From positions 1 through 64,000 of the forward strand of contig JACRPS010000032.1 of the NCBI GenBank assembly GCA_016223085.1: 64,000 nucleotides of DNA, read 5' to 3'. Shown piece after piece: positions 53,179 through 60,811 of this stretch. Position numbers and translations under genes: made by a program. Origin of the DNA: Chloroflexota bacterium (lineage in GTDB: Bacteria; Chloroflexota; Anaerolineae; Aggregatilineales; Phototrophicaceae). Numbering within the stretch: position 1 is the first letter of the stretch; each line of letters begins with the position of its first letter. Under the pieces are notes generated by a model. That model was not told where the DNA came from. It saw only the letters and a program-made list of their open reading frames with translations, and did not search any database.

Positions 53179-53700
53179 TTATGGACGGAAGTCCGGGTTA
53201 AGGCGAACCTGGATTTCGCGCATCCCGTAGGCGTACTTCGACTGGAACGGCAGGCCACTGCGGCGCACGATGCCCAACAGTTGCTCGTTGGACGGGTGGA
53301 CAAGGGCATTAAAGACTTCGATACCCTGTTCCCAGGCCACCGCGCTTAGAATGTCCAGCAGCGCGCGCCCCAGGCCGCGCCCCTGGAACCGGTCTTCAAC
53401 CAGCACCGCCGGCTCAGCCGTAGTTTGATCGTCAGTCTCAACGATATAGTAGGCGTGGCCGACGATGGTTTCTACCGGTGTTTCGATGGTAGCAACGATA
53501 CCGAGACCCACATCAGGCGTCATCTGCGTAAGTTTTGCCAACTGCTCCAGTGTGGGGATACGGTAGCGCAGATAGCGAAAATAGATGCTGGACTCCGACA
53601 GCCGATGGTGCATATCGAGCAGCAGCGGCGCATCATCAGGCCGCATCAGACGCAGCGTGACCGGCGTCCGGTCGCGCAGGCGGATGGTTTTCAGCAGCAT
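53179..53700 (-). CDS. GNAT acetyltransferase
   Basis: A 173-aa single GNAT domain. RLMRPDDAPLLLDMHHRLSE opens the fold, EDRFQGRGLGRALLDIL is the acetyl-CoA loop, and ALVHPSNEQLLGIVRRSGLPF is the last conserved helix-strand. It resembles the GNAT part of Pat/YfiQ-type protein acetyltransferases. It stands alone between the dioxygenase-like lipoprotein and the methyltransferase. Substrate unknown. Confidence 0.9.
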   Translation of the reverse strand: MLLKTIRLRDRTPVTLRLMRPDDAPLLLDMHHRLSESSIYFRYLRYRIPTLEQLAKLTQMTPDVGLGIVATIETPVETIVGHAYYIVETDDQTTAEPAVLVEDRFQGRGLGRALLDILSAVAWEQGIEVFNALVHPSNEQLLGIVRRSGLPFQSKYAYGMREIQVRLNPDFRP

Positions 53701-53808
53701 GGCTCACCTTCTTCGGCCCGGTTACCGTATGAGCCTCACTGTACAGCACACCGGGGTAGGCCCGGAAGAGTCTAAAGACCGAGATTTTGTCCTCATTCTG
53801 TCGGGGAA

Positions 53809-54783
53809 TCAGCGGTTGGTACGCTCAAACTCCATCCAGTAATGGTCGGCCAGGAGCGCCAGTATCCGATACTTCCCGAACCGTTCTTCCAGACTCATCA
53901 GCAACTTGAACAATCGTGGCCGCTTTTCCACCGCGCCATATACGTCGCTCGGCGGCAGAAACAAGCCCAGCGGCTCAACGTGCATCCGCCGGAAATACGG
54001 GGCAAAGTCCCGTGTCAGCCGCTGAATAGTGGGGTAATGTATGACCATCGCTTCCGAAAGCGGCGTCTCCTCCAGAACACTCCCCCTCCCTGCTGGCGGG
54101 GAGGGGGTCGAGGGGAGGGCTTGAAACGTCACACCCTGCCGCCACCGCCGGAACGCCGTCCTGAAATCCCCGTGCGCCCCGTGCCATGCCATTTCCCACA
54201 GGCACAGCGGACTCATGACGCCAAACGCCGCCACGCCCCCTGGCTTCACCCGCGCCGCCAGCCACACCGCCAGCGTTCGCCACTCGTCCAGGCAGTTCAA
54301 CGGCCCGAAGCTGGCAAACACACCGTCAAAAGAAAGTGCTGAGTACTGAGTGCTGGGTGCTGGGTGAAGTTCCGAGTTCCGAGTTCCGAGTTCCCAGTGA
54401 TCCGTTTTCAGTTCTGCCATATTGGACTGACGATTGACGACTGACGACTGATGACTACCCTCTGGCATCTGGCAACTGGCAACTGGTAACTCCCGTAAAT
54501 CCAGCCGCGCCACCCGCACCAGTGGATAACCTGCCGCCTTCGCCAGCGTGATGTCCAGCATGGCCGCGCTGGTATCCGTCGCCAGCACCGACACGCCGCG
54601 CCCGGCCAGCCACAGCGCATCCTCGCCCGTGCCACAGCCGAGTTCCAGCACGTGATCGCCCGCCTTGAAATGCTGCGTCAGCCGCGCCTGCACTCGCCCG
54701 CGCAGGTAGCGGCCTATCGCCGTATCCGTGAAATCCGAGTCGTAGGTGGGCGCGAGAGGGTCAAAAGGATGAAAAGAGTTCAT
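53809..54783 (-). CDS. SAM-dependent methyltransferase with repeat-derived inserts
   Basis: A 324-aa class I methyltransferase. Motif I is VLELGCGTGEDALWLA near residue 45, the acidic strand VLATDTSAAMLDI follows, and FASFGPLNCLDEW and VKPGGVAAFGVM continue the fold. Residues about 101-150, between the second conserved strand and the FDGVFASFG strand, are translated from low-complexity tracts (ACTGACGACT, GAGTTCCGAGTTCC and AGTGCTGAGTACTG types). Residues about 222-238 come from a CCCTCCCTGCTGGCGGGGAG hairpin. The frame stays open through both. Without them the protein would be an ordinary 255-260 aa enzyme. It starts directly after the stop of the small membrane gene. Confidence 0.85.
   Translation of the reverse strand: MNSFHPFDPLAPTYDSDFTDTAIGRYLRGRVQARLTQHFKAGDHVLELGCGTGEDALWLAGRGVSVLATDTSAAMLDITLAKAAGYPLVRVARLDLRELPVASCQMPEGSHQSSVVNRQSNMAELKTDHWELGTRNSELHPAPSTQYSALSFDGVFASFGPLNCLDEWRTLAVWLAARVKPGGVAAFGVMSPLCLWEMAWHGAHGDFRTAFRRWRQGVTFQALPSTPSPPAGRGSVLEETPLSEAMVIHYPTIQRLTRDFAPYFRRMHVEPLGLFLPPSDVYGAVEKRPRLFKLLMSLEERFGKYRILALLADHYWMEFERTNR
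54079..54118. repeat. CCCCCTCTCC-type hairpin inside the methyltransferase gene
   Basis: ACTCCCCCTCCCTGCTGGCGGGGAGGGGGTCGAGGGGAG is a member of the class seen at 54-131. In frame it encodes a Pro/Ser/Gly-rich stretch (PSTPSPPAGRGSVLE). Confidence 0.85.
54335..54492. repeat. Mixed low-complexity tracts inside the methyltransferase gene
   Basis: Three successive styles: AGTGCTGAGTACTGAGTGCTGGGTGCTGGGT, GAGTTCCGAGTTCCGAGTTCCCAG, and GGACTGACGATTGACGACTGACGACTGATGACT, then CTGGCAACTGGCAACTGG. The total of about 150 bases preserves the reading frame. Confidence 0.85.
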
Positions 54784-55047
54784 TTACTTCAGGATTGTAA
54801 CTGGAGTTCCTGTAACAGCCATAAGAAGAAAAATAAGCCCACCCGCGATCACCGCTACTCCCACCATTGTTAAGTTAAAACCCCACTCCCTGGTTTGTTC
54901 TGAGCCAGTGATACCGCGACTCCGGTTTGTCCATTCTTGAATGTACCAAAAGAAGTTCCTCACCCTTGAGCTAAATAACATCAGGAATCCGATAATAATC
55001 AATGGTAAAGAACAGAAGAGTACAACATTCCATCCAGTTAGCAGCAT
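54784..55047 (-). CDS. Small two-helix membrane protein, unknown function
   Basis: An 87-aa protein with helices at about residues 8-25 and 60-80 and a polar middle (YIQEWTNRSRGITGSEQTREW). AGGGG precedes the ATG. The composition is AT-rich compared with both neighbours, suggesting acquisition. Its stop codon directly abuts the methyltransferase ATG, and it follows the radical SAM gene by 9 bases, so all three are co-transcribed. Family not recognised. Confidence 0.65.
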   Translation of the reverse strand: MLLTGWNVVLFCSLPLIIIGFLMLFSSRVRNFFWYIQEWTNRSRGITGSEQTREWGFNLTMVGVAVIAGGLIFLLMAVTGTPVTILK

Positions 55048-55056
55048 AAATTACCC

Positions 55057-56481
55057 CTACATCAATTGCTTTCCTTGCAACTGTCCCGCTCTTTCCCGCT
55101 GACCCTGCGTCAGCAGCATCCCGGCGCGCCCGATCTTCGCGTTCGCCAGCAGCTTGAGGCGGCGTTTCAGCGGCACGCCGCCGTTTTTGCGCGCCCGGTT
55201 CAGCGCCACTTCGCTGACCATCCAGCGCGTGGCGAAGCCGTAAAAACGCCGCGAGTAGCGCCCGGCCACCGTCAAATCGCGGTCGTTGCGGTCAGCCCAG
55301 GCTTTATCCGTCAGGATGCGGCTTTCAACCTCGTGATAATACGGCGTGCCTTTGATCGGATAAGCGACGGTCGTCAGGAAGATGTCGGGGTTCGAGGTTT
55401 TGAGATGTTCGACGGTTGCTTCCAGATCGTGCACCGTTTCGCCCTCGTAACCGAGCATGATGAACATGCCCGTTTCGATGCCGTACCTTTGCAGCAAATG
55501 TGTTTTTGCCTGCACGTCCTTGACGTTCACCTTCCGGTCCATCGCGTCCAGCACCCGCTGCGACCCGCTTTCCGAGCCGTTCCACAGCCGAAAGCAGCCC
55601 ATATCTGCCAGCGTTTTGACCACTTCCTCATTCAGCCGGTCGGCGCGCGAAATACACTCAAACGGGATGCACACGCCGCGCTGTTTCAATGCTTCGGCAT
55701 ACCGGAACAGCCAGCGGTGATTGATGGCAAACACGTCATCGGCGTACCAGATCAGATCGGGGTTGTAACGTTCCTTAATCCACAGCAGTTCGTCGGCGGC
55801 GTCCTCCGGCGTGCGGCGGCGGTGGGTGTTGCCGTAGACCGAATGGCTGCACCACTTACACGTATACGGACAGCCGCGCGCGTGGATAACGGATACCGAA
55901 CCCTGGCCGTGATGCTGTTTCCACACCTGCATGTAGCGTGGAATGGCAATCGCCTCACGGTCAGGCCAGGGGTAGGCGCTTAAGTCCGTGATGAACGGGC
56001 GTGGCGGCGTTTCAATCACCTGCCCATCGCTGTTCAAATACGCAATACCGTTGATCCGTTCCAGCCCGTTCAAGCCGTGCCGCGCCAGATGCGGCAGCAG
56101 TTCCGCCAGCGTCAGTTCACCTTCACCCTTCACGATGATGTCCGCGCCGTGTTGCAGATAGTTCGCAGCGTAATACGGCGGCTCCGGCCCGCCAAGGATG
56201 ACCATCGCGCCGTGCTGTTTCGCTATCCGCGCCATCGTCAGTACGTTGCGTTTGGTCATCATATTGGTGTAGAGGCCAACCACCGCCGGACGTTCCGCCG
56301 CCATTTTTGCGCGAAAATCATCCATGCGGCTGAACGTTGCATCAAACACGCCCACATCAAAGCCCTGCCGTTTGAGGTACGACGCGATAAACAGTATTCC
56401 CAGCGGGGGATACGGCTTCATGATCTTCAGTTCGTGCGGGTCTTCGTACAAAAAGTACCCATGCGCGAGGAGGATGTCCAT
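55057..56481 (-). CDS. B12-binding radical SAM protein, paralog 1
   Basis: A 474-aa enzyme of the class that uses cobalamin and a [4Fe-4S] cluster. The B12-binding Rossmann domain (residues 1-150) opens KPYPPLGILFIASYLKRQGFDVGVFDAT. The radical SAM core has the cluster motif ARGCPYTCKWCS near residue 198. A C-terminal extension of about 100 residues follows. Such enzymes methylate unactivated carbons or close rings in lipids and cofactors; the substrate here is unknown. The paralog at 57873-59414 is also on the minus strand. AAAGG lies before the ATG. Confidence 0.92.
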   Translation of the reverse strand: MDILLAHGYFLYEDPHELKIMKPYPPLGILFIASYLKRQGFDVGVFDATFSRMDDFRAKMAAERPAVVGLYTNMMTKRNVLTMARIAKQHGAMVILGGPEPPYYAANYLQHGADIIVKGEGELTLAELLPHLARHGLNGLERINGIAYLNSDGQVIETPPRPFITDLSAYPWPDREAIAIPRYMQVWKQHHGQGSVSVIHARGCPYTCKWCSHSVYGNTHRRRTPEDAADELLWIKERYNPDLIWYADDVFAINHRWLFRYAEALKQRGVCIPFECISRADRLNEEVVKTLADMGCFRLWNGSESGSQRVLDAMDRKVNVKDVQAKTHLLQRYGIETGMFIMLGYEGETVHDLEATVEHLKTSNPDIFLTTVAYPIKGTPYYHEVESRILTDKAWADRNDRDLTVAGRYSRRFYGFATRWMVSEVALNRARKNGGVPLKRRLKLLANAKIGRAGMLLTQGQRERAGQLQGKQLM

Positions 56482-56493
56482 CTCAACCTTTGC

Positions 56494-56721
56494 TTACAAT
56501 AAATCATGCCCTGTTGTTTGTTTGATATAATTCAAAATGTCCTTATAAGCCGTTCTATTATCTTTCTCATTTATGCAGAAGACCTGTTCATCATAAAAAA
56601 TATTAATCTCCTTGATGCCAAGTATCCTGGAAGCCAACTTGAAAGCTATCGCCCGATCAAGATTAATAACACAAGGAGATTTATCCATGTTTGATGCTAC
56701 AACTTTAACCCACGTCGCCAT
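56494..56721 (-). CDS. Small protein A, paralog of 57565-57804
   Basis: A 75-aa protein opening MATWVKVVASN with VINLDRAIAFKL in the middle and AYKDILNYIKQTTG near the end. These align with MANWLKI, VINLDAATCFAV and AYDTAMRYIEARTQG of the paralog. GGAG sits 8 bases before the ATG. It is AT-rich, while its paralog is GC-rich. It lies between the RelE-like toxin gene and radical SAM paralog 1. Function unknown. Confidence 0.7.
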   Translation of the reverse strand: MATWVKVVASNMDKSPCVINLDRAIAFKLASRILGIKEINIFYDEQVFCINEKDNRTAYKDILNYIKQTTGHDLL

Positions 56722-56726
56722 ACACT

Positions 56727-56999
56727 TTACTCCTCATACACCTCGCGCCGGTGGCCGATTTTTTCGGCGAATATCATGCGTTGTTCATGTTCAATTCGGT
56801 AAATAACCCGGTAAACACCCACCCGAAGGCTGAAATAGCCCTGCCAATTCCCCTTCAACGCCTTGTGCCGCTCCTGTTGGACGTTGCCGGCCATTCGTTC
56901 AAGTCGTTTAACGATCTGTGCAGCATCTTCTTTATCCAGACGACTCAGACTGCGAAGGGCGCGTTTGCTAAATCGTAGTTCGTAAGGAGAGTCATTCAT
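56727..56999 (-). CDS. RelE/ParE-type toxin
   Basis: A 90-aa RelE-superfamily protein: YELRFSKRALRSLSRLDKEDAAQIVKRLERM helical start, KALKGNWQGYFSLRVGVYRVIYRIEHEQRMIFAEKIGHRREVYE beta core. The Arg residues in the core and the GHRREVY end are typical of mRNA interferases. It overlaps the preceding antitoxin-like gene by 8 bases, the usual TA arrangement with antitoxin first. Confidence 0.88.
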   Translation of the reverse strand: MNDSPYELRFSKRALRSLSRLDKEDAAQIVKRLERMAGNVQQERHKALKGNWQGYFSLRVGVYRVIYRIEHEQRMIFAEKIGHRREVYEE

Positions 57000-57237
57000 T
57001 CACGTCCAAACCCAGGGTGCGTTTGATTTCTTCCAACAAGTGATAGGAGTCGCCTGCTTCAATGCCTTCAAGTTCTGCCTCGATTTCCGGCCTGATGGTT
57101 TTGCCCTGGTCAGGGTCAGGCAGAGACCCCATAAAATCCTGCAACGCCGATTCCATCATCTCGCGCAGTAACCCTTTCAAATCGCCAATCGTCAGATCGG
57201 CCAACTTTGTTTCATCCGTAATCGGCGCTTTATTCAT
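56992..57237 (-). CDS. Antitoxin-like partner of the RelE-type toxin
   Basis: An 81-aa acidic protein. The N-terminal KLADLTIGDLKGLLREMM helix is followed by a region rich in Glu and Asp, which could wrap the toxin. It lacks an obvious ribbon-helix-helix motif. It is related to the gene immediately upstream (57234-57473), sharing LADLTIGDLK / LAELTVGELK and a DPDQGKTIRPE / DAETGWTVQPE segment. The toxin follows with an 8-base overlap. Confidence 0.78.
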   Translation of the reverse strand: MNKAPITDETKLADLTIGDLKGLLREMMESALQDFMGSLPDPDQGKTIRPEIEAELEGIEAGDSYHLLEEIKRTLGLDVNE

Positions 57238-57473
57238 TCCGGTTTTCCTTCACCTTCATCGGTTTTATGGCGGATAAAAGCACGAACCTGCGCCCACACT
57301 TCGGGCTGAACCGTCCACCCGGTTTCTGCGTCAGGCAGATAATTCTCGAAATCGCGCAGAAGTTCGAGCATCTGCTCAAACATGAGCGCGCGTACAATCG
57401 CTTTCAATTCACCGACCGTCAATTCCGCCAGTTGTGTGCTATCCTTAACCAGCATTTTTTCGTTCGCAGCCAT
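57234..57473 (-). CDS. Antitoxin-like paralog without its own toxin
   Basis: A 79-aa protein related to the adjoining antitoxin-like gene (LAELTVGELKAIVRALMFEQ then a DAETGWTVQPEVWAQVRAFI stretch). The ATG at 57473 is preferred. AAAGGAG lies 8 bases upstream and is formed by the end of a CTTTGCG repeat (CTCCTTTGCG on the plus strand). The gene overlaps the next by 4 bases. It may be a spare antitoxin left by duplication. Confidence 0.75.
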   Translation of the reverse strand: MAANEKMLVKDSTQLAELTVGELKAIVRALMFEQMLELLRDFENYLPDAETGWTVQPEVWAQVRAFIRHKTDEGEGKPE

Positions 57474-57481
57474 TTTCAACA

Positions 57482-57559
57482 CTCCTTTGCGCCTTTGCCC
57501 CCTTGCATCTTTGCGTTAAATCTTCCTTTGTGCCTCCGAATCTCTGCGCCTCTGTGTTA
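57482..57559. repeat. CTTTGCG repeat tract
   Basis: CTCCTTTGCGCCTTTGCCCCCTTGCATCTTTGCG followed by CTTCCTTTGTGCCTCCGAATCTCTGCGCCTCTGTG. It matches the right arm of 38394-38479. Its edge supplies the SD of the antitoxin-like paralog. Confidence 0.85.
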
Positions 57560-57564
57560 GGCTT

Positions 57565-57804
57565 TTAAGGCAGTTTTATCCCCTGCGTACGCGCCTCGAT
57601 GTAACGCATCGCCGTGTCATAGGCTTTCGCGTCCTGCTGCTGCTGGATCGTGTATGCTTTGCCTTCGATGAACACCGTTACCGTGCCGGCGTTCTGCACC
57701 GCAAAACACGTCGCTGCGTCCAGATTAATCACCGCCGATTGAAACATCATAAAGCCGCTGGTCATTTCGACATTGGGCCGTGTGATTTTGAGCCAGTTTG
57801 CCAT
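57565..57804 (-). CDS. Small protein A', paralog of 56494-56721
   Basis: A 79-aa protein starting MANWLKITRPN, with FQSAVINLDAATCFAVQNAG and AYDTAMRYIEARTQG matching the paralog. A short methionine-rich insertion near residue 15 (TSGFMMFQSA) is extra. ATG at 57804 is chosen with AAAAGGG upstream. It follows radical SAM paralog 2 on the same strand, across a degenerate palindrome. Unknown function; a predicted small beta-rich domain. Confidence 0.7.
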   Translation of the reverse strand: MANWLKITRPNVEMTSGFMMFQSAVINLDAATCFAVQNAGTVTVFIEGKAYTIQQQQDAKAYDTAMRYIEARTQGIKLP

Positions 57805-57831
57805 TGTCTGCCCTTTTGTACAAGCCACGCT

Positions 57832-57859
57832 GTGGGAACACGATAGATCGTGTCCTTAC
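57832..57859. repeat. GTAGGG-family palindrome, degenerate copy
   Basis: GTGGGAACACGATA facing GATCGTGTCCTTAC. It is clearly related to the 20336 copy but has a mismatch and two G:T pairs. It shows the family includes decaying members. Confidence 0.8.
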
Positions 57860-57872
57860 GCCCTATTTTACC

Positions 57873-59414
57873 CTAGCTGATCGCTGAATGCTGATCGCTG
57901 ACGGCCAGCCGCATGGGCTGATGTGGCAGCGCCGCCAGCCGGTCCAGCCTGGCAACCGCGCCGGGCAGGGTCAGGCGGTGATAAATCATGGCGGCTGTCT
58001 GCCGCAGGTGGCCGGGGCGAAGGTTGACCGGATTCCACAGCAGCGCCCGCAGATCGCGCGCCGTCTTGCGCGAACGGTAATCCTTGTGCACGACGGTGTG
58101 CAACTGGCGGTAAAACTCGGTGCGAAACGGCCCCTGGTACAGCATCGCCAGGTCGGCGCTGTCCAGCCAGTTCGCCCGTTCGCCCAGTTCGTGTTTTACA
58201 TTCTCGTAGAAGGTTGTGCCCGGCAGCGGATAACTCACGCTGATGCCGATGTCGTCCGGCAGCAGATCGCGCACCATCCTCAGCGTCAGTTCGATGTCCG
58301 CGCGCGTTTCGCCGGGGTAGCCAAATTGCAGGAAAAACGCGACCTGTACGCCTTGCGCGCGAAGCTGCCGCGTTGCTTCGTAAATCTGCTCGACGCGCGT
58401 GCCCTTGTCCATCGCATCCAGAATCTTTTGTGACCCACTCTCCGCGCCAACCCACACGATCTTCGCGCCCGCTCGCGCCAGTGCCGGAATCGTCAGCCCC
58501 CGAAGCAGCAAATCCACGCGGTTCAGACTCTTGAAGGGGATATGCACCCCTGCCGTGTCCAGTTCGTCCGCGAACTCCTCTATCCAGCGATCCTGAATCC
58601 CCATGATGTCGTCCATAAACCAGATGTGATCGGGCTGGAAATGCTGTTGCAGCCACTTCATTTCCGCGACGACGTTCTGCGGGCTGCGAACGTTGTACTT
58701 CTGCCCCCAGATCGGCTTGGCGCACCAGTTGCAGTGGAACGGGCAGCCGCGCGTCGTGACCAGATTCATCGAATAATACCCGTGCCGTTCCAGCCACACC
58801 CGGCGGTATTTGTCTCGATCCACCAAATCCCACGCCGGAAACGGCAGCGCATCCAGATTGCGTATCACCGGGCGCGGCGGCGACTTAACCACCTTCCCCT
58901 CGTGCCGGTAGGCCAACCCTTGGATTTTATATAGATCGGAATCATTCTGTAGGGGCACGGCGCGCCGTGCCCCTACGGTTTCCAGATAAGCAATAAGTTC
59001 CCCCAGCGTCTCCTCGCCTTCGCCGACCAGCACAAAATCCGCGCCGCGTTCGAGATACATCTCGGCGTGGTCGGTCATGTCTGCGCCGCAGGCGATGACC
59101 GCGCAGCCACGCGCCTTCGCCATGCCGATCATGTCAAACGCGGCTTCGCGCATCCGCAGCAGCGACATCTTGCTGAGATAATTAAAGTTGTCCTCAAATA
59201 AGACCGCATATTTCGGCTGGTGCTGATCGAGCGCCGCCGCCCATTCGTGCGTGCCTTCGCTCAGCATGGCGTCGAACAGCGCGACACTGTAGCCGCGTTC
59301 GCGCAGATAGGCCGCCGCATACAGCGTCCCCAGCGGCGGATACGGCTGCATCGCATCCCATAGCTTGGGGTCAAAGCGCAGGTAATACGACTGTCCAAAT
59401 AAGATTTCCGTCAT
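57873..59414 (-). CDS. B12-binding radical SAM protein, paralog 2
   Basis: A 513-aa enzyme. The B12 domain opens MQPYPPLGTLYAAAYLRERGYSVALFDAML, and the radical SAM cluster motif is TRGCPFHCNWCA near residue 220. It is about 40 residues longer than paralog 1. Part of the excess (residues about 146-155, VGARRAVPLQ) is encoded by a perfect GTAGGG palindrome in frame, at the junction of the two domains. The last residues and the stop come from a GCTGATCGCTGAATGCTGATC tract. Substrate unknown. Confidence 0.92.
   Translation of the reverse strand: MTEILFGQSYYLRFDPKLWDAMQPYPPLGTLYAAAYLRERGYSVALFDAMLSEGTHEWAAALDQHQPKYAVLFEDNFNYLSKMSLLRMREAAFDMIGMAKARGCAVIACGADMTDHAEMYLERGADFVLVGEGEETLGELIAYLETVGARRAVPLQNDSDLYKIQGLAYRHEGKVVKSPPRPVIRNLDALPFPAWDLVDRDKYRRVWLERHGYYSMNLVTTRGCPFHCNWCAKPIWGQKYNVRSPQNVVAEMKWLQQHFQPDHIWFMDDIMGIQDRWIEEFADELDTAGVHIPFKSLNRVDLLLRGLTIPALARAGAKIVWVGAESGSQKILDAMDKGTRVEQIYEATRQLRAQGVQVAFFLQFGYPGETRADIELTLRMVRDLLPDDIGISVSYPLPGTTFYENVKHELGERANWLDSADLAMLYQGPFRTEFYRQLHTVVHKDYRSRKTARDLRALLWNPVNLRPGHLRQTAAMIYHRLTLPGAVARLDRLAALPHQPMRLAVSDQHSAIS
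58949..58976. repeat. GTAGGG-family palindrome inside radical SAM paralog 2
   Basis: A perfect 28-bp palindrome: GTAGGGGCACGGCG plus its reverse complement. In frame it encodes VGARRAVPL on the minus strand. Confidence 0.95.
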
Positions 59415-59441
59415 TACGATAAACTCCGTGCGTTTTTAGTA

Positions 59442-59498
59442 ATGAGGTATGAGGGATGAGTGCTGAGTAAAATGCAATACTCATCCCTCGTACCTCAT
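59442..59498. repeat. ATGAGGTATGAGGGATGAGT inverted repeat
   Basis: Twenty-base arms with a single mismatch (59442-59461 and 59479-59498). The right arm contains the TGA stop of the amidohydrolase (59495-59497). It is a further low-complexity hairpin type in this window. Confidence 0.85.
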
Positions 59499-60685
59499 CC
59501 CTTTCTACTCCAGAACTTGCGACCTTGCGGCAAAGTATCCACTTCCAGCCCAGGCTCTTTCAGGCTACATTGGTGTATACGCCGCGCCAGATCAAGATGG
59601 ATGCGTTTGGGCACACCGTCAAGTGTGGCATCTACCGTTTCGATGTGCGGAAACTTCGCCATCACGTCCGGGTCGCCAATCTGGGGGATGCCACCTTTGA
59701 CAACAAGGTGTATTTGAGTACGTCTAAAGAGATCAAAATCAACAAGAAACCAATCTGCTTTTGCATTAGTTTTTAGATTTCCTAGAGATCGACATCCAAG
59801 TATAGTCGCTGCTTGCCATGTAAGAGGCTCATCAATCTCTTCTAAAATCGGAACTGGAGAAAAATCGAGGATGTCATATACTTCGTTCTCTGGTGCGCTC
59901 TCTTGCATTAAATCACCGTCTGCTGTTAGACGAGAGTCACTTCCAAAGGCAAATCTTCCTCCGTATTCAACCCATAAATCTATTCTCGCGGTTTTCTTGA
60001 GCAAATAGGCATTGGTTGACGGACACCACACTAATCCTCGAATACGCGGCGCAGCATGGGCTATATCTTCTTCCGTCATCGCTACTCCATGCACGATGAC
60101 CGTATTCGGCCCCACGCAGCCGAGCGTCTTCAATCGCTGGTATTCGCCCGCCGCTACCTCATCCGTACCTTCAGCCAGATGGATAAACCAGGGCCAGTCC
60201 TTCGGCGTGGCGCGGTAGGAGCGTATAACTTCTTCGTCCGTGTTAAAGTGCAGTGAGTGTGCCCAGCCGTAGTTTTTCAGCACATGCACCGGGAAATCCT
60301 TGCGCCACAGTTCCTTATGCGGCGGATTGTGATGGGCTACTGTCGTCGCGCCACACAGTAGATTCTTAAGGCCACCGATGAACAGCCGGTCCCACAGCGG
60401 ATAGGTACGCAGCGATTTGTACGGCTCGGTGTCCAGCCGCGCGTTCATGTCCTCGCCCCACTGGTGAGCGTTGTCGTACCGTTCGCGGAATTTTGAGCGC
60501 GGATAGTGGTTCAGTTCCAGGTGATCGTGGGCGTTAATCAGACCGGGGAAAATCGTGTAACCGTCGAGATCAACCGTCAGCGCGCCGTTGGCCGGTGTGT
60601 CCAGCACCACGTCGGAGGTGTACAGGTCGCGCTGTTGATGTCCGTAAATAAACGCGCCTCTGATCGTTAACGGCTGTACCGCCAT
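59495..60685 (-). CDS. Amidohydrolase-family protein with a mosaic middle segment
   Basis: A 396-aa metal-dependent hydrolase related to the ATZ/TRZ-type deaminase group. The composite domain has DGYTIFPGLINAHDHLELN near residue 42 (metal HxH), with VIVHGVAM near 197 and FGSDSRLTADGDLM near 252 (late Asp ligand). Base composition drops sharply between about 59700 and 60040 (residues about 215-328) and is GC-rich on both sides, although the reading frame and motifs continue. This looks like a recombined segment. The stop is inside an inverted repeat. Substrate unknown. Confidence 0.88.
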   Translation of the reverse strand: MAVQPLTIRGAFIYGHQQRDLYTSDVVLDTPANGALTVDLDGYTIFPGLINAHDHLELNHYPRSKFRERYDNAHQWGEDMNARLDTEPYKSLRTYPLWDRLFIGGLKNLLCGATTVAHHNPPHKELWRKDFPVHVLKNYGWAHSLHFNTDEEVIRSYRATPKDWPWFIHLAEGTDEVAAGEYQRLKTLGCVGPNTVIVHGVAMTEEDIAHAAPRIRGLVWCPSTNAYLLKKTARIDLWVEYGGRFAFGSDSRLTADGDLMQESAPENEVYDILDFSPVPILEEIDEPLTWQAATILGCRSLGNLKTNAKADWFLVDFDLFRRTQIHLVVKGGIPQIGDPDVMAKFPHIETVDATLDGVPKRIHLDLARRIHQCSLKEPGLEVDTLPQGRKFWSRKG

Positions 60686-60705
60686 AATCGCCTGATTTCT
60701 TTTAA

Positions 60706-60733
60706 TACGGACACGGCGACGCCGTGTCCCTAC
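60706..60733. repeat. GTAGGG-family palindrome, copy with GGACACGGCG core
   Basis: GGACACGGCG-A-CGCCGTGTCC with CTAC on the right; the left outer arm has drifted to TACGG. It lies upstream of the amidohydrolase gene. Confidence 0.85.
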
Positions 60734-60751
60734 CTGCCTGTTTTCTTTCGG

Positions 60752-60811
60752 GACTATTGACTAACGACTAAAGACTGATGATTGAAAACTGACGACTGAC
60801 GACTAAAAACT
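60752..60811. repeat. ACTGACGACTAA low-complexity tract
   Basis: GGACTATTGACTAACGACTAAAGACTGATGATTGAAAACTGACGACTGACGACTAAAAACTG. It provides the TAG stop (60803-60805) of the methyltransferase on the minus strand. Confidence 0.85.

Noticed and set aside
54335-54492. CRISPR-like array
   Set aside because: The repeats are short, inexact and not separated by unique spacers of uniform length, and no cas gene is present.
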